27,773 bases of DNA from QYOJ01 sp043806735 (GTDB taxonomy: Bacteria > Bacteroidota > Bacteroidia > Bacteroidales > FEN-979), in NCBI GenBank assembly GCA_043806735.1, contig JAZDGR010000017.1:1-27773 (forward strand), given 5' to 3'. This document shows, piece after piece, positions 1 through 7,662 of the stretch. The notes below the pieces were generated by a model. That model was not told the origin of the DNA, did no database searches, and saw only the letters and a list, made by a program, of their open reading frames with translations. A program made the translations under genes and the position numbers. Within the stretch, counting starts at the first letter, position 1. The number at the start of each line of letters is the position of its first letter.

Positions 1-835
1 TGCTCAGCACACTATCGCTGCGTGTGATGGTGAATTGTTCCACATCCAACAGGGGCAGTGAATAGTAATAAGATCCCTGGCACGACATGGGATCGGCTGT
101 CGCTTCCAGGTAATTGGAAACCGTACGTACCGGGGAGTTCATGATCTGTTCCCGCTGCGCGTCGGTTAAATACTGCGCGAAGAAAGATGCCGTCCCATCT
201 CCCTGGTTCACTGCTCCGTAACGATCGCGTATCTGAACATTCGCTTTGAGCCTGATGCCGTTAAAATCCGGTATATCGGCGGTGAGGCTATATACCGCAT
301 CAGTGGCTCCCATGGTTCCTGAAACGGTGCTCATGGTGATCAGTGGGCCGGTCTGAAAAGGAGAAGTCAATCTTACGCTCCAGGGATTGGACGTCACCGT
401 CATCAGCGGACTGATGTCTATGGTATAGAATCCTCTGAATTCATACTTCCCCAGTGAGCTGCTGTTGAAACCCACAATGGCCGGAACCATGGGTGCCCTG
501 AATCCGTTTTGTGATTCCTCGATGCGCTGCACCGCAATAAAGAAGACACCGGGATCATCCGGGTTGGCGTTGTCGACCAGGCTTCCGAAGAAGAACCAGC
601 CGTCGAGGTCGTACTCAAAATGCTCCGCGGAGATATATTCTGACAATTGCTGTAGCGATTGCGTCTGTGGCAGGGAGTAGCCGTTGGTGTAATAGACACA
701 ACCCGAAGGGGGAACAGGAGCCGGAAACGGGACGGGATTTATTTGATGATCATCACGGTTACAGCTTAAGGTGAATACGAAAACAAAGCCAATCGACAGA
801 ATGGCCATAGCGTGCAAGCCGGTTTTTGTGCGCAT
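1..835 (-). CDS. Lipoprotein, possibly AttH/CrtC lipocalin-like (3' end outside window)
   Basis: The open frame runs from an ATG at 835 off the left edge, giving about 278 residues without a stop. The N-terminus is a typical lipoprotein signal: a short basic start, a hydrophobic core (AILSIGFVFVF) and a lipobox ending TLSC with the Cys near residue 25, followed by N-R-D-D. The mature protein is therefore predicted to be lipid-anchored. The stretch around residues 75-90 (YDLDGWFFFGSLVD) and a later G-x-Y-Y-Y-S-L-P-L-L motif weakly resemble AttH/CrtC-type lipocalin-like proteins; that family assignment is an inference. A well-formed promoter lies 50 bp upstream. No partner gene is visible, since the upstream neighbour is a dead retron. 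A secreted lipoprotein is likely; its function is not known. Confidence 0.82.
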   Translation of the reverse strand, partial: MRTKTGLHAMAILSIGFVFVFTLSCNRDDHQINPVPFPAPVPPSGCVYYTNGYSLPQTQSLQQLSEYISAEHFEYDLDGWFFFGSLVDNANPDDPGVFFIAVQRIEESQNGFRAPMVPAIVGFNSSSLGKYEFRGFYTIDISPLMTVTSNPWSVRLTSPFQTGPLITMSTVSGTMGATDAVYSLTADIPDFNGIRLKANVQIRDRYGAVNQGDGTASFFAQYLTDAQREQIMNSPVRTVSNYLEATADPMSCQGSYYYSLPLLDVEQFTITRSDSVLS

Positions 836-885
836 GGGGAATTGATTTGAAGATGGGTGATTAGTTGCAGTATGTCCGTTTGGTG

Positions 886-916
886 CAAATATACATCCTT
901 GGATGTGCAGTTGCAA
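886..916 (-). promoter_or_regulatory. Bacteroidota-type promoter for the lipoprotein gene
   Basis: On the minus strand a TTG (914-916) is followed after exactly 20 bases by TATATTTG (886-893). This matches the Bacteroidota primary sigma pattern of a -33 TTG and a -7 TAnnTTTG. Transcription would start near 879-880, giving a 5' leader of about 45 bases before the ATG at 835. Confidence 0.65.
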
Positions 917-955
917 CGGTGTTAAAGAATTTCTTTCTGCGAAAGAATTGAATTG

Positions 956-975
956 CCCAGGGCTTCAGCCCGGGG
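956..975. repeat. REP-like GC-rich palindrome
   Basis: The sequence CCCaGGGCT-tc-AGCCCgGGG folds on itself: a 5-bp stem plus a further 3-bp outer stem, interrupted by one A/G mismatch. It lies between the lipoprotein promoter and the retron relic. Such short palindromes are often interspersed repeats, but only one copy is present here. A second small hairpin, TTCTTTC-tgc-GAAAGAA, sits beside it at 931-947. Confidence 0.5.
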
Positions 976-1021
976 TTAAGGGTGGTGTGTGGACTAGCCC
1001 TCCCCCCGTGCCAAGTCAGAA

Positions 1022-1068
1022 GGTAGAAGTACGAAGTACGAATGAAAGTCAGAGGTACGAAGGACGAA
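1022..1068. repeat. Imperfect heptamer tandem repeat (GTACGAA)
   Basis: Copies of GTACGAA occur at 1029-1035, 1036-1042 and 1055-1061, with variant copies GGTAGAA at 1022-1028 and GGACGAA at 1062-1068. The stretch is non-coding, just downstream of the retron reverse transcriptase relic. It belongs to the same size class as the heptamer at 17235 and the octamer at 15725. Confidence 0.55.
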
Positions 1069-1094
1069 GTCCGGGACGGGGGGATGGGGTAGCT

Positions 1095-2110
1095 TCATCT
1101 CCCTTCCTCTGACAACTGCTGAAATTTCCCCTGAAGTTTCTGGTATATCCCATCTTCTTTCCCTCTTACAAACCCGACAAAGCTGATCTTCCCGCGAACT
1201 GACCGGAGAAAGTGATCGGTCTGCTCCCGGTTGGGATTGCCCTGCCGGCCGCAATGCGTTTCAATGGCCTGGTGTAATCCGTTTGTATTCTAGTCGTGCA
1301 GGATGGCCCGGAGGTTGCGGATGTAACACTGGGGTATGTTTGGCTTCTCATTGACGGTTATCCCGGTCACAACCTGACGGCTGTGCCTGCTGCGAAGCCT
1401 CACTTTCTTTTCATTGACCTGGAATCCGTTGTCCGAGATGATTTTTCGGATACGGGCAATCATGGCCGGGGTGAAGGGTAGGTTGGAGGAGAAGGTCAGG
1501 TCATAGGCATACCGGGTATAGACGAGCTCGCTGGTCTCTGCAAGCATGGATAATTGTTCGTCCAGCTCCCGGCAAACGAAGTTAGACAGAATCGGCGAGG
1601 TGTTTGCTCCTGTGGGAAGCGACTTCCTGTAAGTGGTAAGCAGCGCAAGTGGAATCGCAATGTTGTCGGGGAAAGAAAAGGGTTCTTCGCGAAATAACCG
1701 GTAAATCCACTTCGCACTGATGCCAGGGAAAAAATCCTTCAGGTCGAGGGATAAGAGGAAATTCCTACCCACGTGCCGAAGGGCATTTTCGCGTATATTC
1801 TTCTGCGGATCTGTTTTTCGAGGCGGGGGATGAACCCGTAACTGTTTTCGTTTTGAATGGTAGCGTAAACGGCATTGAGGTAAAAGGATAACTGCTTTAA
1901 CACAGCCTTCAACACGGGTGACGGGTCATGGATGACGCGTTCTCCGTGTCTCTTTTTACGGATCCTGTACTCTTTGTATTTGGGGTAGTTGATGAGGGGC
2001 TCAAGCCGTGCAAGGGAAATACCCAAAAGGCAGGCTAATTCCAGGTGATTCCGGATTCCCAGGAATTGTGCTGCATTTTGCTGATAGCTTCTTATTTTAC
2101 CTCTCTTCAT
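1095..2110 (-). pseudogene. Decayed retron reverse transcriptase
   Basis: The conceptual protein begins at an ATG at 2110 and reads as a retron-type reverse transcriptase once two lesions are bridged. The first part (1739-2110) carries the N-terminal region. Near 1800-1830 the reading frame shifts, and the next frame carries NALRH (1773-1787, the retron NAxxH motif), LDLKDFF, the LPTGANTSPILSN palm motif, the active-site box and VTG (retron region Y). The catalytic YADD box reads Y-A-Y-D (1500-1511), so one metal-binding Asp is gone. A TAG at 1290-1292, probably a former Trp codon, interrupts the thumb, which continues (GKISFVGFV) to a stop at 1095. The combined length would be about 338 residues, normal for retron reverse transcriptases. 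No effector gene remains beside it. The gene is clearly non-functional. Confidence 0.87.
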
Positions 2111-2146
2111 GCAAAGAACTGTTCGTTCATTATCTCCGTGATGTTA

Positions 2147-2196
2147 CAGTCGGCGGTTTTCGAAGAAAAATGCCGACTGCCCGACTCCAAATGGAG
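2147..2196 (-). ncRNA. Candidate retron msr/msd hairpin relic
   Basis: Directly upstream of the retron reverse transcriptase lies a strong stem: CAGTCGGC (2147-2154) pairs perfectly with GCCGACTG (2172-2179), and inside it TTTTC and GAAAA form a second 5-bp stem around a 3-base loop. Next to it CTCCA (2185-2189) pairs with TGGAG (2192-2196). Retron non-coding RNAs lie just upstream of their reverse transcriptase and contain such hairpins. I did not identify the a1/a2 end repeats or the branching G, so the identity is tentative. The insertion sequence cuts off everything beyond 2260. Confidence 0.35.
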
Positions 2197-2260
2197 ATTG
2201 CCGGCCAGGTCGCAGGTACCACAACCCAATAGCATAAATGATGGTTCATGCATAATCATA

Positions 2261-4006
2261 ATCATAGATTATCACGGTAAACAACCACCCGTATAATTAC
2301 AGGTAGGTTGCACCTTCAAAAATAACTTTTTTGTTGTTAAGCCAGGAATATTTTTGGTGTTCAAATGTGGGCATAGATTCGAGGATCAACGGAAGGCTTC
2401 TTTTCTTTCTTAATTGCACTGTGATTGTTTTTTCGTTGATGATGATGTCGGCTCCGTTGAGAACAAATTTTTCATACAGGCTTTGCACCGATAAGTGTTC
2501 ATAACGTTCCAGTTCTCTTGCAAGAAGCCTGTAGAGATTATAGGCAAGTATAGACATCGTAAGATCAAAATCCACCTTGATTACCATGGATGAAGAAACC
2601 AGATTCAGGTGAAAGAATTCAATTTGTTCTGAGATGGTTTTTTCAACAATCCACCGCCGGGCATATTTCCTGATGATTTTTTCGACCGGCAGATCAAGAT
2701 CGTTGGTGATAATTACAGCTGGCTTGATCTTCCCATGTCCGGTAATGGTGACCTGACGTATCTCCTTGTTATAACCTTTCAGGGAAACGATTTCATCATA
2801 TACACGTAAGGTTCGGTGTTTATTTCCGGCGCATGGAACTTTGACCTGTTTCCATCCCTGCCTGATCCAGTTTTCTCAGATTCTCATAGGTGGTGAATTT
2901 GCTATCAAACACAATATACCGGAGCTGATCCTCTTTTCCATCACCTTCACTGTGATAGAAATCCAGAAATTCCAGTACCACGGCGCTTTCATCTTTTTTC
3001 AACACATTGACATTCCCATAATCAATCAGCCCGGTATCGGGGTCATGTGCCAACACAGCAAGCATGCTGCTGAGCGTCTTGCCCCGTTTTCCCGACCAGT
3101 TGTTTTCCAGATGACGGTCATCGCCCCAATACGGAATGGTTGTAAAATCAAGATTGGATGTGTCTTCCAGCAAACCTTCTTTCTTCCACACCTTATGAAG
3201 TTGTTTTAAAAAGCTGCGATTCATCTCGCTGGTCACACGGTCGGAATATGAGGTATACCAAGCGGTTTTGGGCAACACATTCAATCCGGCAAACAGTCCC
3301 ATGCCACGATCCATACACCAGGTATCATAACTCGAATACCGGCGTCGATTAGAGACCTTCAATGCAATAAAGCTCAGAATCGAAGACAGCTTGTTGATCT
3401 GAGAAGTTGCGGGATAAGTGGATTTGTTGATGACTTGATCGATCCTGTAACGTTTTATTAACCCCAAAAACATGAGTATCCCGGCGTTGGCGCTTTTAAA
3501 TATCTCCGGTTCGAATGACAAGGGTACAGACTTATCGGCTTCCATCTGTACAGGATCAAGCTGCTGTTTGACAAGTTTTGATCTTCGTGGTAAACGCGAA
3601 AAGCCTTCATTCGATAAAATATTGTAAATGTTTTTTTCGGAAACGGACATACTCAACGCATCAAGCACTACTTTGATATCGGGAACTGAATAGTATTTCT
3701 TTCGCAGATCAATGATAACCGACCTGGCATCAAATATTCCTGAAGATATCTTTCTGCCTGGTTTATGCTCAACAAAGAAAAAAGACCCCGAAGGATCGTC
3801 GGCCAACTTACTCCTGAATGCCGAAACAAGCGAAGTTAACGCTCGATAGGTATATCCGAAACGGTTGGATACTGCATGGGCCGGTATATCTTCGATGAAA
3901 TACATCCTTAATGCCTCGTATTGTTTGTGTGCCACCAGAGTAGGTTCACGGAAAAAGGTAAAAGGGTCCATATGTACTGTATATTATTACCGTGATAATC
4001 TATGAT
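2261..4006 (-). mobile_element. Insertion sequence with 20-bp perfect terminal inverted repeats
   Basis: The left end, ATCATAGATTATCACGGTAA (2261-2280), is the exact reverse complement of 3987-4006. The match extends outward as far as CAT after one mismatch. The element is about 1.75 kb and carries one transposase gene that almost fills it. No unambiguous target duplication can be assigned, because the left flank is itself a run of ATCAT/ATAATC repeats; an ATCAT lies on both sides (2255-2259 and 4005-4009) but would make the ends asymmetric. The element separates the retron relic from the tRNA region. Its transposase is frameshifted, so it is probably no longer autonomous. Confidence 0.82.
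2297..3971 (-). pseudogene. DDE transposase, IS4-superfamily-like, frameshifted
   Basis: The first reading frame (2820-3971, 383 residues) has an N-terminal helix-turn-helix region at about residues 15-125 and two catalytic-type aspartates, in L-D-F-T-T (D275) and V-F-D-S-K-F (D356). It ends early in S-S-M-R-R-K. The next frame continues without a stop from about 2840 to 2297 and contains Y-A-R-R-W-x-V-E-K-x-I-S-E-Q, which supplies the third acidic residue in an IS4-like Y..R.W.E context, and the typical C-terminal L-A-Y-N-L-Y-R-L-L. Together they make about 558 codons, a usual size for large IS4-superfamily transposases. The break near 2823-2840 has no A-rich slippery heptamer, so it looks like a mutation or a read error rather than programmed frameshifting. 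The exact IS family was not determined. Confidence 0.82.
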
Positions 4007-4208
4007 CATGCTCACAAGGCTTTGATTCCTTTTAAGCTTTCCTAAGATCTTCAGAATAGATGATGGATATTTTCCACAACTGGTATAGTCGGAATTTTCT
4101 CCAAATATATAGATTTTTGAATATAGAAAGCGAGCGCAGAAATAGTTAACCGTACCTGTTGACTTATATTCTCAGCTGAATTCAAAGAAAAGGAAAAAAG
4201 TTTTTTAT

Positions 4209-4216
4209 TAACTTTG
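4209..4216 (+). promoter_or_regulatory. -7 promoter element of the tRNA gene
   Basis: TAACTTTG matches the Bacteroidota -7 consensus TAnnTTTG exactly and lies 20 bases before the tRNA. No TTG was found at the expected -33 distance, which in this position is an AAAGAAAAGG-rich stretch. Confidence 0.5.
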
Positions 4217-4235
4217 CACCCGAATTTTCTACTAT

Positions 4236-4309
4236 CGGGGCGTGGCGCAGTTGGCTAGCGTACTTGCATGGGGTGCAAGGGGTCGGAAGTTCGAGTCTTC
4301 TCGCCCCGA
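4236..4309 (+). tRNA. tRNA-Pro (anticodon GGG)
   Basis: A complete cloverleaf can be drawn. The acceptor stem is CGGGGCG (4236-4242) with CGCCCCG (4302-4308) and discriminator A4309. The D stem is GCGC with GCGT. The anticodon stem is CTTGC with GCAAG around the loop ATGGGGT, giving anticodon GGG, which reads proline codons CCC and CCU. The T arm is GGAAG-TTCGAGT-CTTCT. The 3' CCA is not encoded. A variable arm of normal short length (GGGTC region) is present. Confidence 0.95.
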
Positions 4310-4326
4310 CATATAAAAAATAAGAA

Positions 4327-4350
4327 GTTGATTTTCAACGCCTTTTTTTT
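4327..4350 (+). terminator. Rho-independent terminator after tRNA-Pro
   Basis: GTTGA (4327-4331) and TCAAC (4335-4339) form a perfect 5-bp stem with a 3-base loop, followed by GCC and eight T residues (4343-4350). It lies 18 bases after the tRNA. The stem is short and AT-rich, but its geometry fits. Confidence 0.55.
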
Positions 4351-4462
4351 ATATGCTCCCAAAATGAACCAATATCGAAAAATTTACCCTCTTTTTCTTC
4401 CTTTTTTAGAGTTCGGTTTACTTTTTATTCAATTCTATATCAGAAGATTCCTCTAATTTTAA

Positions 4463-4813
4463 ATGGCCGAAGTTCGGGGAAGCTTACATATCTTATTGAT
4501 AACTCAAAATAACTACCTTACAGATCTAGTCAATGGCGATATTGTCAAGGTCTTACAAACAGGGAAACGAGAATTCCGCTGTGGCTTATCATTTCTTCAG
4601 GTTGAAGTACAGGAATTAGTATCACGTAATACTTACAATGTCTTACTGGTTGAGGATATTCTTTATTCCATCTCAACCAACTTGAACAACAAACAGCACA
4701 AGGATTTGATGATCGACTACTATCATAGGCTAAAAGATAAAGGCATTAACCAAAGAGATTCAGCATTTCGAGATCTGGACCGGGAGATTGAGGGGCTGTC
4801 AAAGAAGCAATAA
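4463..4813 (+). pseudogene. Fragment of a RecD-like/PIF1-type ATP-dependent helicase
   Basis: The 116-residue open frame contains a segment like the internal region of Bacteroidota RecD-like (AAA, COG0507-type) helicases: I-T-Q-N-N-Y followed by L-V-N-G-D-I-V-K-V-L, a later V-L-L-V-E-D-I-L-Y-S, and a C-terminal K-G-I-N-Q-R-D-S-A-F-R-D. In the family this precedes a segment with the last helicase motif (T-C-H-K-A-Q-G), which is missing here. The N-terminal ATPase with Walker motifs is missing too. No frame in 4320-4460 restores it. The fragment lies behind the tRNA-Pro terminator and ends 4 bases before the convergent MG2 gene. I read it as debris from recombination beside the tRNA gene; the family call rests on remembered motifs. 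Confidence 0.6.
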
Positions 4814-4817
4814 AGGA

Positions 4818-6509
4818 TCAGTCTTCCATTACAACAATCATTTCTTCCGTTAAAACTACCTCTCCGGTTAAGCTCATTCCCCTGAGCAGGATGTAATACT
4901 TTCCCGGTGTATCGGGGGCCGGGAATGAAATACCGGCAGTGCCATCATCGTTTGTCTGAACAGCCGGGTTCCAGTAAACTGTGTTGCGGGAATCGGGAAT
5001 ATTACCGGGTGAAGGACCCGGGGGAATGTTTTCGGTGCACTCTTCCAGAAATCTGTAATTGACAAATGTTCCTGATGTTGGAAGGTCGATGCCCGCAAAG
5101 TCGTTTTTCTTCGACACAAAGCTGATGATCCCCCCGTAGGTGATGTTTCCTTTGACATAAGGGCAATCCACGAGTTCAATCCGCTCAATTTCAAGGGGCG
5201 ACATAGCCAGGATCTTTTCAATATCATTCACTGCAACCCAGTCGACAAGCATAAGAGGATCATATATTGACATATCAGCCTGAGTTGTGTAAAACCTGAA
5301 TTGTTTTCTGCCCTGGCCCTTTCTCAACTTCACCGCCACCGGTAGTTCGGTGAAATATTCCCCGAGAGTGGGCAGGTCAATGTATTTCTCCATGAGAAGC
5401 ACGTCCGAGGGCTCTCCATAGAACGGGGTATTATTTTCTTCTCCCGGGGAGTCACCCGCCATGATATTCTCCCTGAACATGGAAGTAATCCTGGAATTAA
5501 CTGCCAGTTTATAAGCGGCCTTCATTTCTGCTTCATTCAGTGTGAACAGGGGCGAAGAAAGATATACCGGCTTGGAACAGAAATCATTGTCGATGAGTAT
5601 TTCAGGTGTGATGTCCGGCAAGTCGTCGGCACAAAGGAAGATGTCCTTGTTACCATTATAATCCGGTAAGGCAAAAAAGAACCTTCCGGATGAATCGGTG
5701 CGGACCACCAGAATATCCTTGTCGCCGATGATGGAAAGATTTACTTTGGCATCAGGGACCGGTTTACCGGATTCCTTTCCAATTAACTGGCCTGACAGTG
5801 AAATACCACGGGTCTCAGGAAGGTACACCCCGTTATTAGCAGTGTTCAGTTTATTCTTATCCGGAAAAAACGGATCTTCATAAGTGGATTCAGGGATAAC
5901 GGATAGGCATAACTTGGCAGGCAATCCTTTTCCGGTATTCCCTCTTATGTTTAAACGGATCTCCTCTCGGGGGGAGAAAGTCTTTTTGCCGGATAAGATA
6001 TTCAGAGATTGATCACTCGCAAGTACTTCCACGTTGTTCCCTGCCAGATCTGTTGTGTCAAAGGCATCATTCCCTGAAAGCACTTCCGTTTTAAAAGGAT
6101 TGATGATCTTCAGCATGATGTATTTGTACTCATCCGTACTGATATTTCTCATGAAGCGGGTATAAAACTTCAGGAAATAAATACCCGAGATGGTTTCTTC
6201 CGGAATTGTAAGACATCCCTGGCCGGAAGAATTTTGCAGAAGATATTTCCGGCCGGCGATCTTCTTCCCGTCGGGCGTGATCAGTTCACAGTAAAAAGTC
6301 CGGCTGAATTCTTCAGCGAAGAGATCCTTTATATTAAAAATAACCGCGGAAAAAAGTACTTTCTCGCCGGACATATACATTGTCCTGTCGGTGCAAACCT
6401 GTATCCGTTCTCCTGCCGCATCGACAACAAAATCCTGTGATTTCAGCCCTGAGCAGACCGATATCAACGTAAACAACACAAGATAATATGGCGCATAAGG
6501 TCTTTTCAT
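4818..6509 (-). CDS. Secreted MG2/carboxypeptidase-regulatory/plug-like protein
   Basis: The 563-residue protein starts with a Sec signal peptide (core YLVLFTLISVCSG, cleavage near residue 24). Residues 35-135 resemble an MG2 (macroglobulin-type) domain: D-R-x-M-Y-x-S-G-E-K, then S-G-I-Y-F-L-K-F-Y-T. Residues 238-283 form a carboxypeptidase-regulatory-like beta sandwich (L-S-G-Q-L-I-G, T-D-S-S-G-R-F-F-F). Residues 405-470 look like a TonB-receptor plug (D-P-L-M-L-V-D, I-E-R-I-E-L-V). The last 65 residues form an Ig-like strand set. No TonB barrel follows, so this is a soluble or surface-attached periplasmic or extracellular protein. It is last in the TonB operon, starting one base after the DUF4249 stop. 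Related Bacteroidota proteins with this layout are often longer (about 800-900 residues). Its precise role is unknown; it probably assists the receptor next door. Confidence 0.85.
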   Translation of the reverse strand: MKRPYAPYYLVLFTLISVCSGLKSQDFVVDAAGERIQVCTDRTMYMSGEKVLFSAVIFNIKDLFAEEFSRTFYCELITPDGKKIAGRKYLLQNSSGQGCLTIPEETISGIYFLKFYTRFMRNISTDEYKYIMLKIINPFKTEVLSGNDAFDTTDLAGNNVEVLASDQSLNILSGKKTFSPREEIRLNIRGNTGKGLPAKLCLSVIPESTYEDPFFPDKNKLNTANNGVYLPETRGISLSGQLIGKESGKPVPDAKVNLSIIGDKDILVVRTDSSGRFFFALPDYNGNKDIFLCADDLPDITPEILIDNDFCSKPVYLSSPLFTLNEAEMKAAYKLAVNSRITSMFRENIMAGDSPGEENNTPFYGEPSDVLLMEKYIDLPTLGEYFTELPVAVKLRKGQGRKQFRFYTTQADMSIYDPLMLVDWVAVNDIEKILAMSPLEIERIELVDCPYVKGNITYGGIISFVSKKNDFAGIDLPTSGTFVNYRFLEECTENIPPGPSPGNIPDSRNTVYWNPAVQTNDDGTAGISFPAPDTPGKYYILLRGMSLTGEVVLTEEMIVVMED

Positions 6510-6510
6510 G

Positions 6511-7662
6511 CTAATTTGGCCAAAAATCGGGTTTTACAGTTGTACCGCCCAATAGACGACAGTCGATACAGTAATTGTTCAGTATTTTCACCACCCCGAT
6601 ATTATAATAATAGTAAACAGGATATTGCCACGAGAAAAACTCTTTCCAACCAAACAGCCCCAGGTATTCTTCGGTGCAATAATCGCTGAAACCTCGGTCA
6701 ATTCCTTCAATATCCTGGTAAAAATATCTTTTAGTCGACTCCGATGCAGCATAAAAATATCCCAGCACATCTCTTTCGGGGTTGCTCACATTCAGCAGGT
6801 TGCCTTTGATGGCAAAGGGTTGTTTTTCATAAAGCCCACCCTGTTCATTGCTATTGACGCGCAACTGTTCCCAGTAATTATAGGCCTCCTCACTCAGGGC
6901 AAGCTGGCGAACCAACATGCTGTAAAGGATCCCCAGGCGTGAGCTGTGTCCGTCAATAGAGTGCAATGGGTATTGATTGTAAGTATTTTGAGAAAGGCTC
7001 TTCGTGGAAATGGTAAAGACATTCTTCACCAGTCCGGTTACCCAGCAAACCTTATTGGAATAATCCGGGGGTTCGATCTTATGCCAGGTGCCGTCATAGA
7101 AATATTCGACAGGGCGGGCGGCATGGTACTCCCAGGTTTCTACAACCTCCCATTTGTAATATTGACTGTAGTCCCCTTCAGCATTCAGGTCCACGTAAAA
7201 TTGCATGACCCTCAAGTATATTTCAGGATTAGGTGTCGGAACATCTTCAAGGAAATAATAGACAGAATCCAATGGGGGGCCATTTGGCATCTTATCGAAT
7301 CCAGATACCAGCTCTTCTCCGCCTGGTGTTGTAACCCTGACCTGGTAAGAGGTGCCGGGTGTAAGATATTCCTGGCCCATCCATACGTGGTATTGCCCCG
7401 GCTTGTATTCTTCCAGCGAAAAAACATTGCCCTTATCATCCAGGATCTTTACTTGGCAAGCCGATACCGGAACATACTCCGGAGATTCAATGGGGGAAGA
7501 GAGAGAAACTTCGACCTCCTGCCAACCTTCTGTATCGGTTATCCGCCCTGACACAACATACTTATTCTCCGCATTGCCATCAATTAGCGGATTATAGGGT
7601 TTGATGCAGGCGAACAGCAGCACCATGGCTAATATGACTGAGATATTTTTAATCTGATGCAT
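6511..7662 (-). CDS. DUF4249 family lipoprotein
   Basis: I chose the ATG at 7662 because it begins a lipoprotein signal (MHQIKNISVILAMVLLFAC, with the lipobox Cys at residue 19). An upstream in-frame start at 7743 would put 27 unlikely residues in front, inside the receptor gene. The protein has 383 residues. The mature part opens with the hallmark of DUF4249 proteins, V-V-S-G-R-I-T-D followed by V-E-V-S-L-S-S, then a beta-rich domain with paired aromatic motifs and Cys residues near the end. In Bacteroidota this family is encoded beside STN/carboxypeptidase-regulatory TonB receptors, and the context here agrees. The gene overlaps the receptor stop by 14 bases, so translation is probably coupled. 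It may act as a surface-exposed accessory or substrate-binding lipoprotein; no substrate can be inferred. Confidence 0.88.
   Translation of the reverse strand: MHQIKNISVILAMVLLFACIKPYNPLIDGNAENKYVVSGRITDTEGWQEVEVSLSSPIESPEYVPVSACQVKILDDKGNVFSLEEYKPGQYHVWMGQEYLTPGTSYQVRVTTPGGEELVSGFDKMPNGPPLDSVYYFLEDVPTPNPEIYLRVMQFYVDLNAEGDYSQYYKWEVVETWEYHAARPVEYFYDGTWHKIEPPDYSNKVCWVTGLVKNVFTISTKSLSQNTYNQYPLHSIDGHSSRLGILYSMLVRQLALSEEAYNYWEQLRVNSNEQGGLYEKQPFAIKGNLLNVSNPERDVLGYFYAASESTKRYFYQDIEGIDRGFSDYCTEEYLGLFGWKEFFSWQYPVYYYYNIGVVKILNNYCIDCRLLGGTTVKPDFWPN

Noticed and set aside
1022..1068. Heptamer repeats as a CRISPR array
   Set aside because: The units are 7 bases with no regular unique spacers.
1095..2110. 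Diversity-generating retroelement or group II intron reverse transcriptase
   Set aside because: The NAxxH and VTG motifs are retron-type; no template/variable repeat pair and no intron RNA domains or maturase were seen.
2008..2296. Plus-strand frames of 74 and 83 codons next to the insertion sequence
   Set aside because: They overlap the reverse transcriptase start and the hairpin region and have no coding signal.
2255..4009. ATCAT on both flanks of the insertion sequence as a target duplication
   Set aside because: Using it gives ends of unequal length, and the left flank has several ATCAT copies, so the match is not specific.
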